From Halobacillus dabanensis (lineage in GTDB: Bacteria > Bacillota > Bacilli > Bacillales > Halobacillaceae), in the NCBI RefSeq assembly GCF_900114165.1, contig NZ_FOSB01000001.1:372001-436000 (forward strand): a stretch of DNA of 64,000 nt, given 5' to 3'. Below the pieces are notes generated by a model. The model had not been told where the DNA came from and made no database searches. It saw only the letters and a program-made list of their open reading frames with translations. Positions within the stretch are counted from its first letter, which is position 1; every line of letters begins with the position of its first letter. Below are positions 29,642 through 38,769 of the stretch, one piece after another. A program made the position numbers and the translations under genes.

Positions 29642-30391
29642 TTATTTATTTCGCCGCTTTTTGGAAAGCTCCCGATATTCAATGGCCTGATGAGGAACAT
29701 CTGTGAATATTCCGTGCACCCCTAGTTGAAAGCACTTCTTCATCATAGCAGGACGGTTGACCGTATAAATTCTCAAGCTAAGGTTTTCTTTATAGCAGCG
29801 TTTTACTAATTTTTTATCCAGCAAACGATGCTTTACATGTAAAGCGTTACAATCGAGCGACCTTGCATACTGAGGGAGATTACGCATATTCGTCGATGTC
29901 AAAAAAGCCGTTTCAATGGATGGGTTGATCTCTTTCATGCGGAGGAGGGAATCAGAATTAAAACTTGAGATTGTGGTGCGTTCCAGGACGTGATATCTCT
30001 TGAGAGATTCATAAACGATACGCTCAATATTTTTATATTCGATGACATTCGTCTTCAGCTCGACATTCAGAAACATCGGCTGGTCGCGAAACCAGCGTAA
30101 AAACTCGTCCAATGTTACAATATATGTGCCAGAAAATTTAGTGGAAAACCAGCTTCCTGCATCAAGCAGGCGCAGCTGAGCATATGTATAGTCTTGTACA
30201 AACCCTGTACCATTCGTGGTGCGACGGAGGTTTTCATCATGGATGAGAACGGGAATTTGGTCTTTAGTAAGTTGGACATCGGTTTCGATTCCATCAGCCC
30301 CGGCAGCTCGTGCCAATTCGAAAGCAGGCATCGTATTTTCAGGAGCCAGCTTACTTGCTCCACGGTGAGCAAAAATCATTGTTTTCACCAA
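29642..30391 (-). CDS. Glycerophosphodiester phosphodiesterase (YqiK/UgpQ-like)
   Basis: This 249-residue TIM-barrel enzyme hydrolyses glycerophosphodiesters to glycerol-3-phosphate and an alcohol. Catalytic residues are seen in FAHRGASKLAPENT, GIETDVQLTKD...VLIHDE and FLNVELKT. There is no signal peptide, so it is cytosolic. The start is TTG at 30391, placed because AAGAGGTG lies eight bases before it; an ATG at 30379 would remove four residues. It lies divergent from the RocB-like gene. Confidence 0.9.
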   Translation of the reverse strand: MVKTMIFAHRGASKLAPENTMPAFELARAAGADGIETDVQLTKDQIPVLIHDENLRRTTNGTGFVQDYTYAQLRLLDAGSWFSTKFSGTYIVTLDEFLRWFRDQPMFLNVELKTNVIEYKNIERIVYESLKRYHVLERTTISSFNSDSLLRMKEINPSIETAFLTSTNMRNLPQYARSLDCNALHVKHRLLDKKLVKRCYKENLSLRIYTVNRPAMMKKCFQLGVHGIFTDVPHQAIEYRELSKKRRNK

Positions 30392-30472
30392 GTGACATTC
30401 ACCTCTTCCAAGTAGCTTATGAGTTTGATTGTGTTTGATAATCCAGTAAAAGTCAATAAGGAGTGTGGTCTC

Positions 30473-32086
30473 ATGGCTGTATGGCAGACAAAAGATCAGT
30501 TGACAGAATTGCTATGTTCTCTCGTTGAATACCCTAGTATCACGAATAGTGACGAAGAAATAGCTATCATTGAATACTTATATTATATTTTAGAAGATCG
30601 TGATTATTATAAAAAACGACCAGAGCATCTTAATTTGCACCCTCTGGATGATGGTCGTCAACTACTTACCGCATTAGTGAAAAAAGGGGAAGCAAAAGAA
30701 ACGCTCGTATTGATTTCTCATGTCGATGTTGTGGGTATAGAAGATTATGGGTCCTACCAGAACCTTGCTTTCTATCCGCGCGAGCTCACCCAGGAGCTAC
30801 ATAAGAATACCGATGATCTACCGAAAGAAGCAGTACGTGACCTGGAGTCTGGCAGCTGGCTGTTCGGACGTGGAACGATGGATATGAAAGCAGGCCTGAC
30901 AGTACAGCTTTCTCTATTAGAAAAAGCGATGGCAGGGGAATTCGAGGGAAACCTTTTGCTGGTAGCGGTTCCCGATGAAGAAGTCAACTCAGAAGGGATG
31001 TTGGCGGCATTGCCGGCTCTCGCTGAAATTAGAGACAAAGAAAACCTTACCTACAAAGGCGCCCTCAATGGAGAGCCGATGTTCAGTAAATACCCCGGCG
31101 ATCCTGCTTATTACTTATATACAGGATCCATTGGCAAAGCTTTGCCTGGCTTTTTATGTTACGGAAAAGAAACGCACGCAGGGGAGCCATTTGGAGGCTT
31201 GAATGCAAACTTGATGGTCAGCTACCTGGCTCAGGAAATGGAGTTGAATGAAGCTTTTATTGAAAAAGTGGGAGGAGAACGGACACCACCACCGCTCAGT
31301 CTCATGCAGCGTGATTTGAAGTTTGAATACTCAGTGCAGACGCCACAAGCGGCTGTCGCTATGTATAACGTCCTTTATATGAAACAGACAATCAAGGAAC
31401 TCAATGACAAACTATTACAGGCGGCTCAGCGTGCTAAAGCGAAAATCATCAACCATTATCATCACCAGGCCTCTTTTTACCTGGAAGGCTCCCAAACATC
31501 CGCATTCAATCCGGATATTACAATATTGACTTATGATCAACTGTACAAAGAAGCTGTCGATCGGTATGGGAAAATGGAGGTCGATCGTCGTCAAAATCGT
31601 CTCGTTAAGCTAAGGGACCAGGGCGACCGTGATTTTTCTACAACCCTTGTTCAAAGTCTAGCGTCTTTATGTAAAGATATCAGTCCGATGATTGTGCTTT
31701 TTTACAGTCCGCCTTTTTATCCGGCGGTGTCATCCCATGATGACCCTTTTATCCAGCAAGGTGCTAAAGTAGCAATGGATTATGCGAAAGAAACCTTTGA
31801 TGAAGACATCGAAGTCGTAGAATATTTTACTGGCCTTTCGGATTTAAGCTTCATTGGCCCGACATCTGCAACTTCTTCCTTGTCTGATTTGACAAAGCAA
31901 ATGCCGATTCATGGCAATGGTTTTGAGTGGCCGACAGAAGTGATGGAATCGATAACAATGCCGATCATCAACATTGGTCCGCTTGGGAGAGACCCGCATC
32001 AATGGACCGAACGGCTGGAACTTTCGTACAGTTTTGAAAAACTTCCTAAAATCTTAACAAAAGTCATCCATGAAATGTTCAAATAA
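30473..32086 (+). CDS. M20 family peptidase, RocB/YqjN-like
   Basis: This 537-residue large M20 metallopeptidase resembles RocB of arginine utilisation and YqjN, the latter lying in the same place in B. subtilis. Metal-binding segments are LISHVDVVG, FGRGTMDMKAGL and AVPDEEVNSEG, with a further His/Glu set at the C-terminus. It is an uncharacterised amidohydrolase or peptidase; no arginine genes flank it, so RocB function should not be assumed. AAGGAG precedes the ATG at 30473. Confidence 0.83.
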   Translation: MAVWQTKDQLTELLCSLVEYPSITNSDEEIAIIEYLYYILEDRDYYKKRPEHLNLHPLDDGRQLLTALVKKGEAKETLVLISHVDVVGIEDYGSYQNLAFYPRELTQELHKNTDDLPKEAVRDLESGSWLFGRGTMDMKAGLTVQLSLLEKAMAGEFEGNLLLVAVPDEEVNSEGMLAALPALAEIRDKENLTYKGALNGEPMFSKYPGDPAYYLYTGSIGKALPGFLCYGKETHAGEPFGGLNANLMVSYLAQEMELNEAFIEKVGGERTPPPLSLMQRDLKFEYSVQTPQAAVAMYNVLYMKQTIKELNDKLLQAAQRAKAKIINHYHHQASFYLEGSQTSAFNPDITILTYDQLYKEAVDRYGKMEVDRRQNRLVKLRDQGDRDFSTTLVQSLASLCKDISPMIVLFYSPPFYPAVSSHDDPFIQQGAKVAMDYAKETFDEDIEVVEYFTGLSDLSFIGPTSATSSLSDLTKQMPIHGNGFEWPTEVMESITMPIINIGPLGRDPHQWTERLELSYSFEKLPKILTKVIHEMFK

Positions 32087-32100
32087 AATTCCTTTACAAT

Positions 32101-32185
32101 GGGGACTAAGGGGAGGTGGGGGATGGGCCGCTTTCCCGGGGGAGACGTCAAGCCTCTGAATGGAGAGATGAACTGACCATGATTA
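32101..32185. repeat. Possible fragment of the intergenic repeat
   Basis: The G-rich run GGGGAGGTGGGGGATGGGCC followed by GCTTTCCCGGGGGAGACG and CAAGCCTC resembles the left arm of repeat copies 2 and 3, but neither inverted end is present. It looks like a decayed piece. Confidence 0.45.
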
Positions 32186-32214
32186 ATATATTATTGATAT
32201 AATAGCCAACCACA

Positions 32215-32250
32215 AAAAAGAGTCCGGAAGTTAACTTCCGGACTCTTTTT
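32215..32250. terminator. Bidirectional terminator between the M20 peptidase and the AbgT transporter
   Basis: A 16-bp perfect stem AAAAAGAGTCCGGAAG/CTTCCGGACTCTTTTT with a TTAA loop between convergent genes. Confidence 0.93.
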
Positions 32251-32258
32251 AAGATGAA

Positions 32259-33785
32259 TTAACCATTGTAATAGAAGCCTGCTCCAGGTCCGATTTCGGC
32301 ACCAGGAATGAGCATCCAAATGAGCAGCATAAGAATCCATACGATGGAGAAGATGATGGAATATGGAAGCATTGTCGAGATCAGTGTACCAATTCCGACT
32401 TTCTTATCATACTTCTGTGCGAACGCGATTACGATCGCAAAGTATGGCATTAATGGTGATATAATATTCGTTGTAGAATCGGCAATCCGGTAAGCGAGTG
32501 TTGTAAGTTCCGGAGAGTAGCCGAGCTGCATCATCAATGGAACAAATACTGGAGCCATGATTGCCCATTTGGCAGATGAACTTCCGATAAACAAATTGAT
32601 GAAACCAGCAACGAAAATGAACGCAATGATCAACCCTATACCTGTAAACCCAACAGAATCAAGGAATTCCGCACCGCTGACGGCTATGACTTTTCCTAAA
32701 TTCGTATGGTTAAAGTAAGCAACGAATTGACCGGCAGTGAAAGCGAGTACGATGTAAATCCCCATGCTCGCCATCGTTTCTGACATTTGGTTTGCTACAT
32801 CTTTATCATTTTTGATTCCTCCAGTGATTTTACCATAGACATAGCCAGGTACGAAGAACATGATTAGAATGACTGGCACTAAGCTATGGAAAAATGGAGA
32901 AGCTAAGAAATCATCAGGGTTGCGCAATGGTCCCCAGGATGGTACGACAAGAAGGGACATAAGTCCAAGTGTCACGATAAGTGCGATCAGCGCACCGATC
33001 ATACCTTTTTTCTCAATTGGAGAAATATAATCGACTTCTTCTTTTACGCCACCTTTGTATTCACCAAGACGTGGCTCAACAAGCTTGTCTGTGACGAGTG
33101 TACCGACGATCGTCAATACGAATACAGATGCAATCATGAAGTAGTAGTTCATCGTATAAAGAATTGTATCTGCGTATTCAGGGTCGATGGTTGCCGCTGC
33201 CTGGATTGTCAAATCTCCAAGCAATGGGTCTAGAGAGGTCAAAAGTAAATTCGCACTGAAACCTGCGGAAACACCGGCGAAAGCAGCTGCTAGTCCGGCT
33301 AATGGATGGCGTCCTAGTCCAGCGAAAAGAACGGCACCAAGTGGAGTCAGCACAACATAACCGGCGTCAGCAGCCATACTGGACATAATTCCGCCGAAGA
33401 CAAGAGCCGCTGTCATTAGCGAGCGTGGTACGGATGTAACGAGCCCGCGCAGCATTGCACTGATAAGACCAGAACGTTCAGCGATCCCGATACCGAGCAT
33501 TGTGACAAGCACGGTTCCAAGTGGAGCGAAGCCTACGAAGTTTTCGACCATACTTTCAAAAATATATTGAATGCCGTCATTGGAAAGTAAATTGACGACT
33601 TGCAAAGTCTCGCCAGTAGCTGGGTCTTCGACTTCCACGTTCATTGTGGAGAAGATCCAGGAAGCGACGATGACCATGAGTGCAAATATTGCGAACAATG
33701 TGACAGGGTGAGGCAATTTGTTACCGACTCGCTCAATCCAGTCGAGTATACGCATTGTCAGCCCTTTCTTTTCTTGTTGTTCCAT
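32259..33785 (-). CDS. AbgT-family transporter
   Basis: This 508-residue integral membrane protein has about 12-13 hydrophobic helices. It starts with a cytosolic segment MEQQEKKGLTMRILDWIERVGNKLPHPVTLF that is typical of AbgT. Family segments include MSSMAADAGYVVLTPLGA and GSSSAKWAIMAPVFVPL. Members move p-aminobenzoyl-glutamate, and some have been reported as antimetabolite efflux pumps; the direction here cannot be told. An in-frame start at 33812 exists, but AAGGAGGA lies before the ATG at 33785. It is monocistronic. Confidence 0.9.
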   Translation of the reverse strand: MEQQEKKGLTMRILDWIERVGNKLPHPVTLFAIFALMVIVASWIFSTMNVEVEDPATGETLQVVNLLSNDGIQYIFESMVENFVGFAPLGTVLVTMLGIGIAERSGLISAMLRGLVTSVPRSLMTAALVFGGIMSSMAADAGYVVLTPLGAVLFAGLGRHPLAGLAAAFAGVSAGFSANLLLTSLDPLLGDLTIQAAATIDPEYADTILYTMNYYFMIASVFVLTIVGTLVTDKLVEPRLGEYKGGVKEEVDYISPIEKKGMIGALIALIVTLGLMSLLVVPSWGPLRNPDDFLASPFFHSLVPVILIMFFVPGYVYGKITGGIKNDKDVANQMSETMASMGIYIVLAFTAGQFVAYFNHTNLGKVIAVSGAEFLDSVGFTGIGLIIAFIFVAGFINLFIGSSSAKWAIMAPVFVPLMMQLGYSPELTTLAYRIADSTTNIISPLMPYFAIVIAFAQKYDKKVGIGTLISTMLPYSIIFSIVWILMLLIWMLIPGAEIGPGAGFYYNG

Positions 33786-33976
33786 GATCTTCCTCCTTGT
33801 TGACCTTAACATTAATCTAAAATTTACAATAACGCGTTAAAGTATAATGAAAAATAATTTGTATTTGAAGTCTTTTGTTAAAAGTCCCACTAGTAAAAGA
33901 ATTACTAATTATGTGACGAGTGTGATTTTTGTAATAAGGAAGAAAATATCTGGCAATCATGCTACAATAGAATAAA

Positions 33977-33990
33977 TGAATGATCATTCA
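33977..33990. promoter_or_regulatory. Perfect 14-bp palindrome before the MBL/SDR pair
   Basis: TGAATGATCATTCA lies 9 bp after a TACAAT -10-like box (33963-33968) and 5 bp before the ribosome site. Its arms TGAATGA/TCATTCA are those of the FadR (YsiA) fatty-acid operator in B. subtilis but without the usual 4-bp centre. A TetR-type repressor is plausible. Confidence 0.45.
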
Positions 33991-34005
33991 GTATGGAGGA
34001 AGTGT

Positions 34006-34968
34006 ATGAAAACATTGAAGGATACAATCACACAATTGACGTTGCCAACCCCATACCAGGTCGGTGATGTGCATGCTTATCTATTGAAAGGGGACCGACT
34101 TTCTTTAGTCGATGCCGGGGTGAAAACAGAAGAAGCATGGGAAGCGCTTGTACACCAATTGAAGGACGCAGGATGTCGACCTGATGATATTGAGCAAGTG
34201 ATCCTGACCCATCATCATCCTGACCACATGGGATTAGTAGACCGGTTACCAAATGTCGAGGCTATCGCGGGCCATCCGAAACTGAAACCGTGGCTGGAGC
34301 GCGAGGAGGCTTACCTTAACCGTTACGAAAGTTTTTTCCAAAGCATGTATGAGGAATCAGGAGTCCCTGAACATTTTTTCCCATTGCTTAAAGGTCTGAG
34401 GAAAACTTTGAAATGGACATCAGAAGGAAAGTTAACCCATGAACTGGTGGAGGGAGATCGTTTACCTGGTCACCACGAATGGATGACGATTGAAACGCCA
34501 GGTCACGCTCAGAGTCATATTTCCTTTTTGCGTGACGGAGATGGAGCTTTTCTAGGGGGGGATCACCTTCTTGCCCACATTTCTCCAAATCCGTTGCTGG
34601 AGCCGCCTTTTGAAGTGGGGGAAGAGCGGCCCCGTCCGTTATTGCAGTATAGAAGCTCATTGGAAAAATTATTGGATAGAAAAATCGGTACCGTTTATCC
34701 TGGACATGGGGAGGTATTCGATTACGCTCATGAACTCATTCCTCAACGCTTGAAGAAGCAGGAGCAACGAGCAGAAAAGGTCTTTGCGATGTTTAGCAAT
34801 GGCTCGTTACGTGCATATGACGTATGTAAGCGTCTCTTTCCGAAGCATTTCGAATCCCAGTTCGGTTTGACAATGTCCGAGACAATCGGTCAGCTCGATT
34901 ACTTAGAAAATAGAGGGAGACTGACCACTTCCTTTAAAGACGGAGAGAAATTCTATACAGCGAAATAG
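34006..34968 (+). CDS. MBL-fold metallo-hydrolase (YqjP-like)
   Basis: This 320-residue metallo-beta-lactamase-fold hydrolase has the zinc motif THHHPDHMG, further ligands in TPGHAQSHISF, GGDHLL and YPGHG, and a C-terminal winged-helix-like extension (about residues 255-320). The substrate is unknown; thioesterase or glyoxalase II activity is possible. An in-frame ATG at 33976 overlaps the palindrome; GGAGGA before 34006 decides the start. The SDR gene follows within 9 bp, the yqjP-yqjQ order of B. subtilis. Confidence 0.85.
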   Translation: MKTLKDTITQLTLPTPYQVGDVHAYLLKGDRLSLVDAGVKTEEAWEALVHQLKDAGCRPDDIEQVILTHHHPDHMGLVDRLPNVEAIAGHPKLKPWLEREEAYLNRYESFFQSMYEESGVPEHFFPLLKGLRKTLKWTSEGKLTHELVEGDRLPGHHEWMTIETPGHAQSHISFLRDGDGAFLGGDHLLAHISPNPLLEPPFEVGEERPRPLLQYRSSLEKLLDRKIGTVYPGHGEVFDYAHELIPQRLKKQEQRAEKVFAMFSNGSLRAYDVCKRLFPKHFESQFGLTMSETIGQLDYLENRGRLTTSFKDGEKFYTAK

Positions 34969-34977
34969 GTGATACCA

Positions 34978-35772
34978 ATGAATGAACGAGTCAAAGGAAA
35001 GAAAGTGCTGATTACGGGGGCATCAAGCGGAATTGGTGAATTTTTAGCTATTCACGTGGCACGCGAAGGTGGAACACCGATCCTTGCCGCCCGGTCTGCT
35101 CACAAACTAGAAATCATCGCAGAAAAAATCGAAGAAGTGTTCGGAATCCAAACTCCATGGTATAAAGCTGACCTATCCAATGATGCGGAATGGAAAGACA
35201 CGATTGATAGGATTTGTTATGAACATGGATCCATCGATGGACTGATTAATAATGCGGGTATTGCGGTTTTCGATAATGTAGTGGAATCAAATTGGCAGGA
35301 CATCGACCGGATGTTATCTGTCAATGTAAAGTCCCTATTCCGCACTACACACCAGCTGCTTCCTCACCTGTTACATCATGGAGAAGGGCATATCATCAAT
35401 ATTGCCTCTCAAGCAGGAAAGATTGCTACACCGAAGTCAGCTGTATACTCAGCGACAAAGCATGCCGTAATCGGTTTTACGAATGCTTTAAGAATGGAAG
35501 TCGAACCGAAAGGCATCTATGTTACCTCGGTTAATTTAGGACCCGTCCGGACGAAATTCTTTCAACAAGCGGATCCAAGTGGCAAGTATGAAAAGTCAGT
35601 CGATAAAATCATGCTGGACCCCAACCGTGTGGCAAGGACGGTCGTCGACTGCCTGTTTACAAAACAACGTGAAATCAATATGCCCTCCTGGATGGATTCA
35701 GGAAGCAAAGTATACTCTCTTGCCCCTGTAACAATGGAGAAACTTATGCAAAAACAATTCAATAAAAAATAA
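34978..35772 (+). CDS. Short-chain dehydrogenase/reductase (YqjQ-like)
   Basis: This 264-residue classical SDR has the cofactor loop TGASSGIGE, NNAG, and the catalytic Ser/Tyr/Lys set in INIASQAGKIATPKSAVYSATK. The C-terminal tail PVTMEKLMQK suits the DltE/YqjQ-like group. The substrate is unknown. The start is the ATG at 34978; a GTG at 34969 directly follows the upstream stop and lies in the AGGTG site. It forms an operon with the MBL protein. Confidence 0.88.
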   Translation: MNERVKGKKVLITGASSGIGEFLAIHVAREGGTPILAARSAHKLEIIAEKIEEVFGIQTPWYKADLSNDAEWKDTIDRICYEHGSIDGLINNAGIAVFDNVVESNWQDIDRMLSVNVKSLFRTTHQLLPHLLHHGEGHIINIASQAGKIATPKSAVYSATKHAVIGFTNALRMEVEPKGIYVTSVNLGPVRTKFFQQADPSGKYEKSVDKIMLDPNRVARTVVDCLFTKQREINMPSWMDSGSKVYSLAPVTMEKLMQKQFNKK

Positions 35773-35777
35773 TCCCC

Positions 35778-35806
35778 CCTCTTTCCCAAACGGAAAGAGG
35801 ATTTTT
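35778..35806 (+). terminator. Terminator after the MBL/SDR pair
   Basis: A 9-bp perfect stem CCTCTTTCC/GGAAAGAGG with a T5 tail. Confidence 0.8.
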
Positions 35807-35914
35807 CAAGCGTTGCATTGGAAAAAAATGGGTGACCTGGTACGTAAGTATATGGAAACCTGGTTGTTTGGAAATATTTGTATGACCTGGTCTGACAGGA
35901 AGTGGTAGAAAGAA

Positions 35915-35944
35915 TTGGCACTTGAAAAAGGGAACATATATTCG
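35915..35944 (+). promoter_or_regulatory. Promoter with candidate LexA box before polY2
   Basis: TTGGCA (35915-35920), 16 bp and TATATT (35937-35942) form a promoter. GGAACATATATTCG (35931-35944) matches the LexA/DinR box at 11 of 14 positions and overlaps the -10, so SOS control is likely though the box is weaker than that of polY1. Confidence 0.55.
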
Positions 35945-35983
35945 CATAATGGTTGTATACTAATAAAAGGAGGTGGAGACGAC

Positions 35984-37258
35984 ATGGACAATCCGAGCAT
36001 CGACTATAGCAGATACCAGGACAGGGGGATTCTGTGTGTCGATATGAAGAGCTTCTATGCTAGCTGTGCTGCGATTGATCGCGGACTTGATCCGCTCGAA
36101 GTTCCGCTTGCTGTTGTCGCGGATACGAACCGGAAAGGAAGCGTTGTACTTGCGGCTACTCCTATGATGAAAAAGAAATACGGCATCCGCACAGGCAGCC
36201 GTCTATTTGAAATTCCTTCTGCACCGGAAATCGTCATCGTCTCCGCGCAAATGAAAAAATATTTAGAAGTATCGACCCAGGTGACAAACCTTTTCCACAA
36301 ATTCGTCCCGAAAGAAAACATCCATACGTACAGTGTAGATGAAAGTTTTCTTGAAGTTGGGGATAACAAAGGGAAGTTCGGCATTCCCGAAGAAACGGCC
36401 CAAATGATTGTATATGAGCTGAAGGAGACGTTCCATCTGGATGCAGCAATCGGAATCGGGCCGAATATGTTACTTTCGAAATTGTGTTTGGACTTAGAAG
36501 CGAAAAAAGAAGGAATTGCGCGCTGGACGTATAATAACTTTCAAGAGAAGTTGTGGCCGGTCGCACCGCTGTCTGAAATGTGGGGCATCGGTCCGCGTCT
36601 CGAACATCGTTTGAACCGGATGGGAATCTGGTCTGTCGGTCAACTGGCAAAATTCCCTCTCAATCGTCTGGAAAAATCCTTCGGGGTCATGGGCAACCAG
36701 CTGTACTATCACGCGAATGGTATTGACATGTCCGATCCAGGTGCACCGATCATCCATGGCCAGGTGAGTTATGGAAAAAGTCAAATATTGCTTCGTGATT
36801 ACCATAACCCGGAGGATGTGAAATATGTCATCCTTGAAATGTGCGAAGAGGTCGCGCGACGTGCCCGTAAGAAGGGGCATGCCGGACGAACGATTTCACT
36901 CGGCATCGGCTACAGTAAAAGCGAGGGAGCGGGAGGTTTTCACCGATCCGTATCCATTGAGCATCCGACAAGCATCACGATGGATATTTATCACGCTTGT
37001 CTCACCTTGTTCCAACGCTTTTATAATGGCGGAGTCGTCCGGCGCATCTCCATCACTCTCGGAAACATTACGGAAGATGGAGATATACAACTGAACTTGT
37101 TCGAGGATGGGCGCGATAAGAAACGGGACCTTGGCTATGTCATGGATGAAATTCGCGAACGTTACGGCCAGGATATGCTGTTGCGTGCTGTGTCCTGGAC
37201 AGACGCCGGAACAGCCCTTCACCGTAGTCGTCTTGTTGGTGGGCACTACGCGGAATAA
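35984..37258 (+). CDS. polY2: Y-family DNA polymerase (UvrX/YqjW type, PolY2)
   Basis: This 424-residue second Y-family polymerase is of the UvrX/YqjW branch. Catalytic segments are CVDMKSFYASCAAIDRG and TYSVDESFLEVGD; the thumb has EMWGIGPRLEHRLNRMGI, and the C-terminus a clamp-type QLNLFED. It differs from PolY1 in the CVDMKSFYAS palm motif. AAGGAGGTGG precedes the ATG; an in-frame start at 35915 would begin inside the promoter. SOS induction is suggested by the LexA-like box. Confidence 0.93.
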   Translation: MDNPSIDYSRYQDRGILCVDMKSFYASCAAIDRGLDPLEVPLAVVADTNRKGSVVLAATPMMKKKYGIRTGSRLFEIPSAPEIVIVSAQMKKYLEVSTQVTNLFHKFVPKENIHTYSVDESFLEVGDNKGKFGIPEETAQMIVYELKETFHLDAAIGIGPNMLLSKLCLDLEAKKEGIARWTYNNFQEKLWPVAPLSEMWGIGPRLEHRLNRMGIWSVGQLAKFPLNRLEKSFGVMGNQLYYHANGIDMSDPGAPIIHGQVSYGKSQILLRDYHNPEDVKYVILEMCEEVARRARKKGHAGRTISLGIGYSKSEGAGGFHRSVSIEHPTSITMDIYHACLTLFQRFYNGGVVRRISITLGNITEDGDIQLNLFEDGRDKKRDLGYVMDEIRERYGQDMLLRAVSWTDAGTALHRSRLVGGHYAE

Positions 37259-37266
37259 AAAAGCAG

Positions 37267-37297
37267 AACCGTTGCCTCGAATGCAAGGTTTTTTTTA
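37267..37297 (+). terminator. Terminator after polY2
   Basis: Stem AACC(G)TTGC/GCAAGGTT with one bulged base, followed by eight or more T. Confidence 0.65.
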
Positions 37298-37324
37298 CAA
37301 TAGAAGAAACAGGAGGGATGACCG

Positions 37325-37657
37325 ATGAAATTACGCATTACCAATGAAGCGAAACAACAACTGGAAAAGATTCAGGATCCTGAACGCCCGCTTATCCGAC
37401 TATTTTATGATACAGAGGGGTGTGGCTGCGGGGTGAACGGGCTGCCGACCATCCGTTTAGAAAAAGAAGAGCGGGATACTGACCGAACAGTGGAAAATGA
37501 CGACTATTCCGTAATCATTGATCAACAACAAGCAATCTTTTTCAAAAAAGAGATGAAACTCGATTTTATAAAAGGTACCTTCCGTTTGTCGAGTCCCGAT
37601 GGCATTCTGAACCCGATCATCCCAATAAAAGATGTGAAAGAAGGAGCGACCGTATGA
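37325..37657 (+). CDS. yqkB: HesB/IscA-like protein YqkB
   Basis: This 110-residue protein of the Fe-S biosynthesis (A-type-like) fold has MKLRITNEAKQQLEKI at the start and a GCGCGVNGLP cysteine pair at about residues 33-36. The C-terminal Cys pair of true A-type carriers is absent, so iron-sulfur carrier function is uncertain. It overlaps the next gene by four bases. AGGAGGG precedes the ATG. The position after polY2 agrees with B. subtilis yqkB. Confidence 0.78.
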   Translation: MKLRITNEAKQQLEKIQDPERPLIRLFYDTEGCGCGVNGLPTIRLEKEERDTDRTVENDDYSVIIDQQQAIFFKKEMKLDFIKGTFRLSSPDGILNPIIPIKDVKEGATV

Positions 37658-37878
37658 GCAAAAAAAAGCAACAGTCCGGTTCCCTTGGCGACCAGTTGAA
37701 TGCGGATGTATTGTCTAAGCTCCAGTCTAAAAAGTCGGAGCTGAAACAACAGGCAGTTGAGCGTGAAGAACAAGAGAAGAAACGTCGAATGGAAGAGCGT
37801 AAACGCCGGGAAGCGAACAAAAGTTTTGAAGAATTGCTGAACGAAAGCGATCTTGATTGGAAGTCATTCAAAAAATAA
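37654..37878 (+). CDS. yqkE: DUF3886 family protein (YqkE-like)
   Basis: This 74-residue, highly charged protein is predicted as one long helix or coiled coil (residues 18-60, rich in Lys/Glu/Arg) with the ending SFEELLNESDLDWKSFKK typical of DUF3886. There is no membrane segment. ATGA overlap with yqkB implies coupling. The terminator stem overlaps the stop codon. The function is unknown. Confidence 0.75.
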   Translation: MSKKKQQSGSLGDQLNADVLSKLQSKKSELKQQAVEREEQEKKRRMEERKRREANKSFEELLNESDLDWKSFKK

Positions 37879-37908
37879 GCACTCCGCCATAGGGGTGCTT
37901 ATTTTTTG
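37871..37908 (+). terminator. Terminator after yqkE
   Basis: A 15-bp stem (37871-37885 with 37892-37906, one G-U) with a T6 tail; it begins inside the last codons of yqkE. Confidence 0.88.
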
Positions 37909-37927
37909 TTTGATAGAAGAATTATTC

Positions 37928-38675
37928 AACAATATGGCAGTATTCTGGAAGACTCGATTTCGAGACTTTTATTGGGAATAAGGGTCGGTGGGGGATAAGT
38001 CTCTTTCCGCGGGGAAGACGGCAAGCCTCCTCGGTCACTTCATGATCTTTGGTGTCTCGCCAGTCCATCCTTTCCCGTTCTTACACCTGGATGACCCCAC
38101 ATTCCAATGGATTACATAGGTCATACGTGTGCTATCCAGCTCTAGTGCCTAGCGGCTAGTGAGACTTCCCTCGCTTCTGTACGATAAGTCAACATCGAAT
38201 CACTACGCTCTTCGTGTTTCCTTTATCTCCTCCAGCTCTAGGCTAGTTCCAGTGTCTAGCCTCTCGAGGTCTTAGGCCTCACAGGAAGCGGGGTCGTTCG
38301 GTGTTGCAACAGGACGTTGCGAACTTAACCGAACTTCTTTACTAGTCATTTCAGAAAGAAGAACACTCCCTGTAATGATTGTTCTTAAGCTTGTCGAGGC
38401 TGACCAAGACACCTCCACATTTGAATGTCCAGTCCATACGCCGCTGATTGAGGCGCTTCCGCTTTTAAAAAATTAGGAGTCTCCTCATCCCCCACCTCCC
38501 CTTGCCGTAAGAGTTACTCGAAATCGCCCACCAACAACTCTGCCATGAGAAAGTCGAAATACCACTTCAGGCATGTGATTACAGCAATGTCCTCTGCATA
38601 CAACTCTCGTACTTGAAGGTGGTTTCGAGCCCCTAAACTCCCATTAAAGTCTCGAAACTGAGTCTTCCATTAAAG
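37928..38675. repeat. Intergenic repeat, copy 2, long composite form
   Basis: Left end GGAAGACTCGATTTCGAGAC (within AACAATATGGCAG...) and right end GTCTCGAAACTGAGTCTTCC are inverted copies. The core begins with a GGTGGGGGATAAG and CTTTCCGCGGGG arm and ends with CCCCCACCTCCCC. The middle (about 38135-38460) is different in kind from copies 1 and 3: it carries CTCCAGCTCTAGGC, TAGCCTCTCGAGG and AACAGGACGTTGCGAACTT, short pieces I associate with Bacillaceae intergenic repeats, so one element seems to sit within another. No protein of useful length is encoded. Confidence 0.75.
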
Positions 38676-38769
38676 GGAGCTATTATGTTAGAGCTTTATG
38701 GTGAGTTTTTTCAGAAAAGTTGAAACATCCGGTGTGGATCGCTCGTATGGAAAGGTAGGAGTGATTAAG

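Noticed and set aside
37909-38697. Possible CRISPR, attachment site or tRNA in the long empty region
   Set aside because: There are no regularly spaced identical repeats, no tRNA cloverleaf and no integrase nearby. The region is accounted for by the intergenic repeat.
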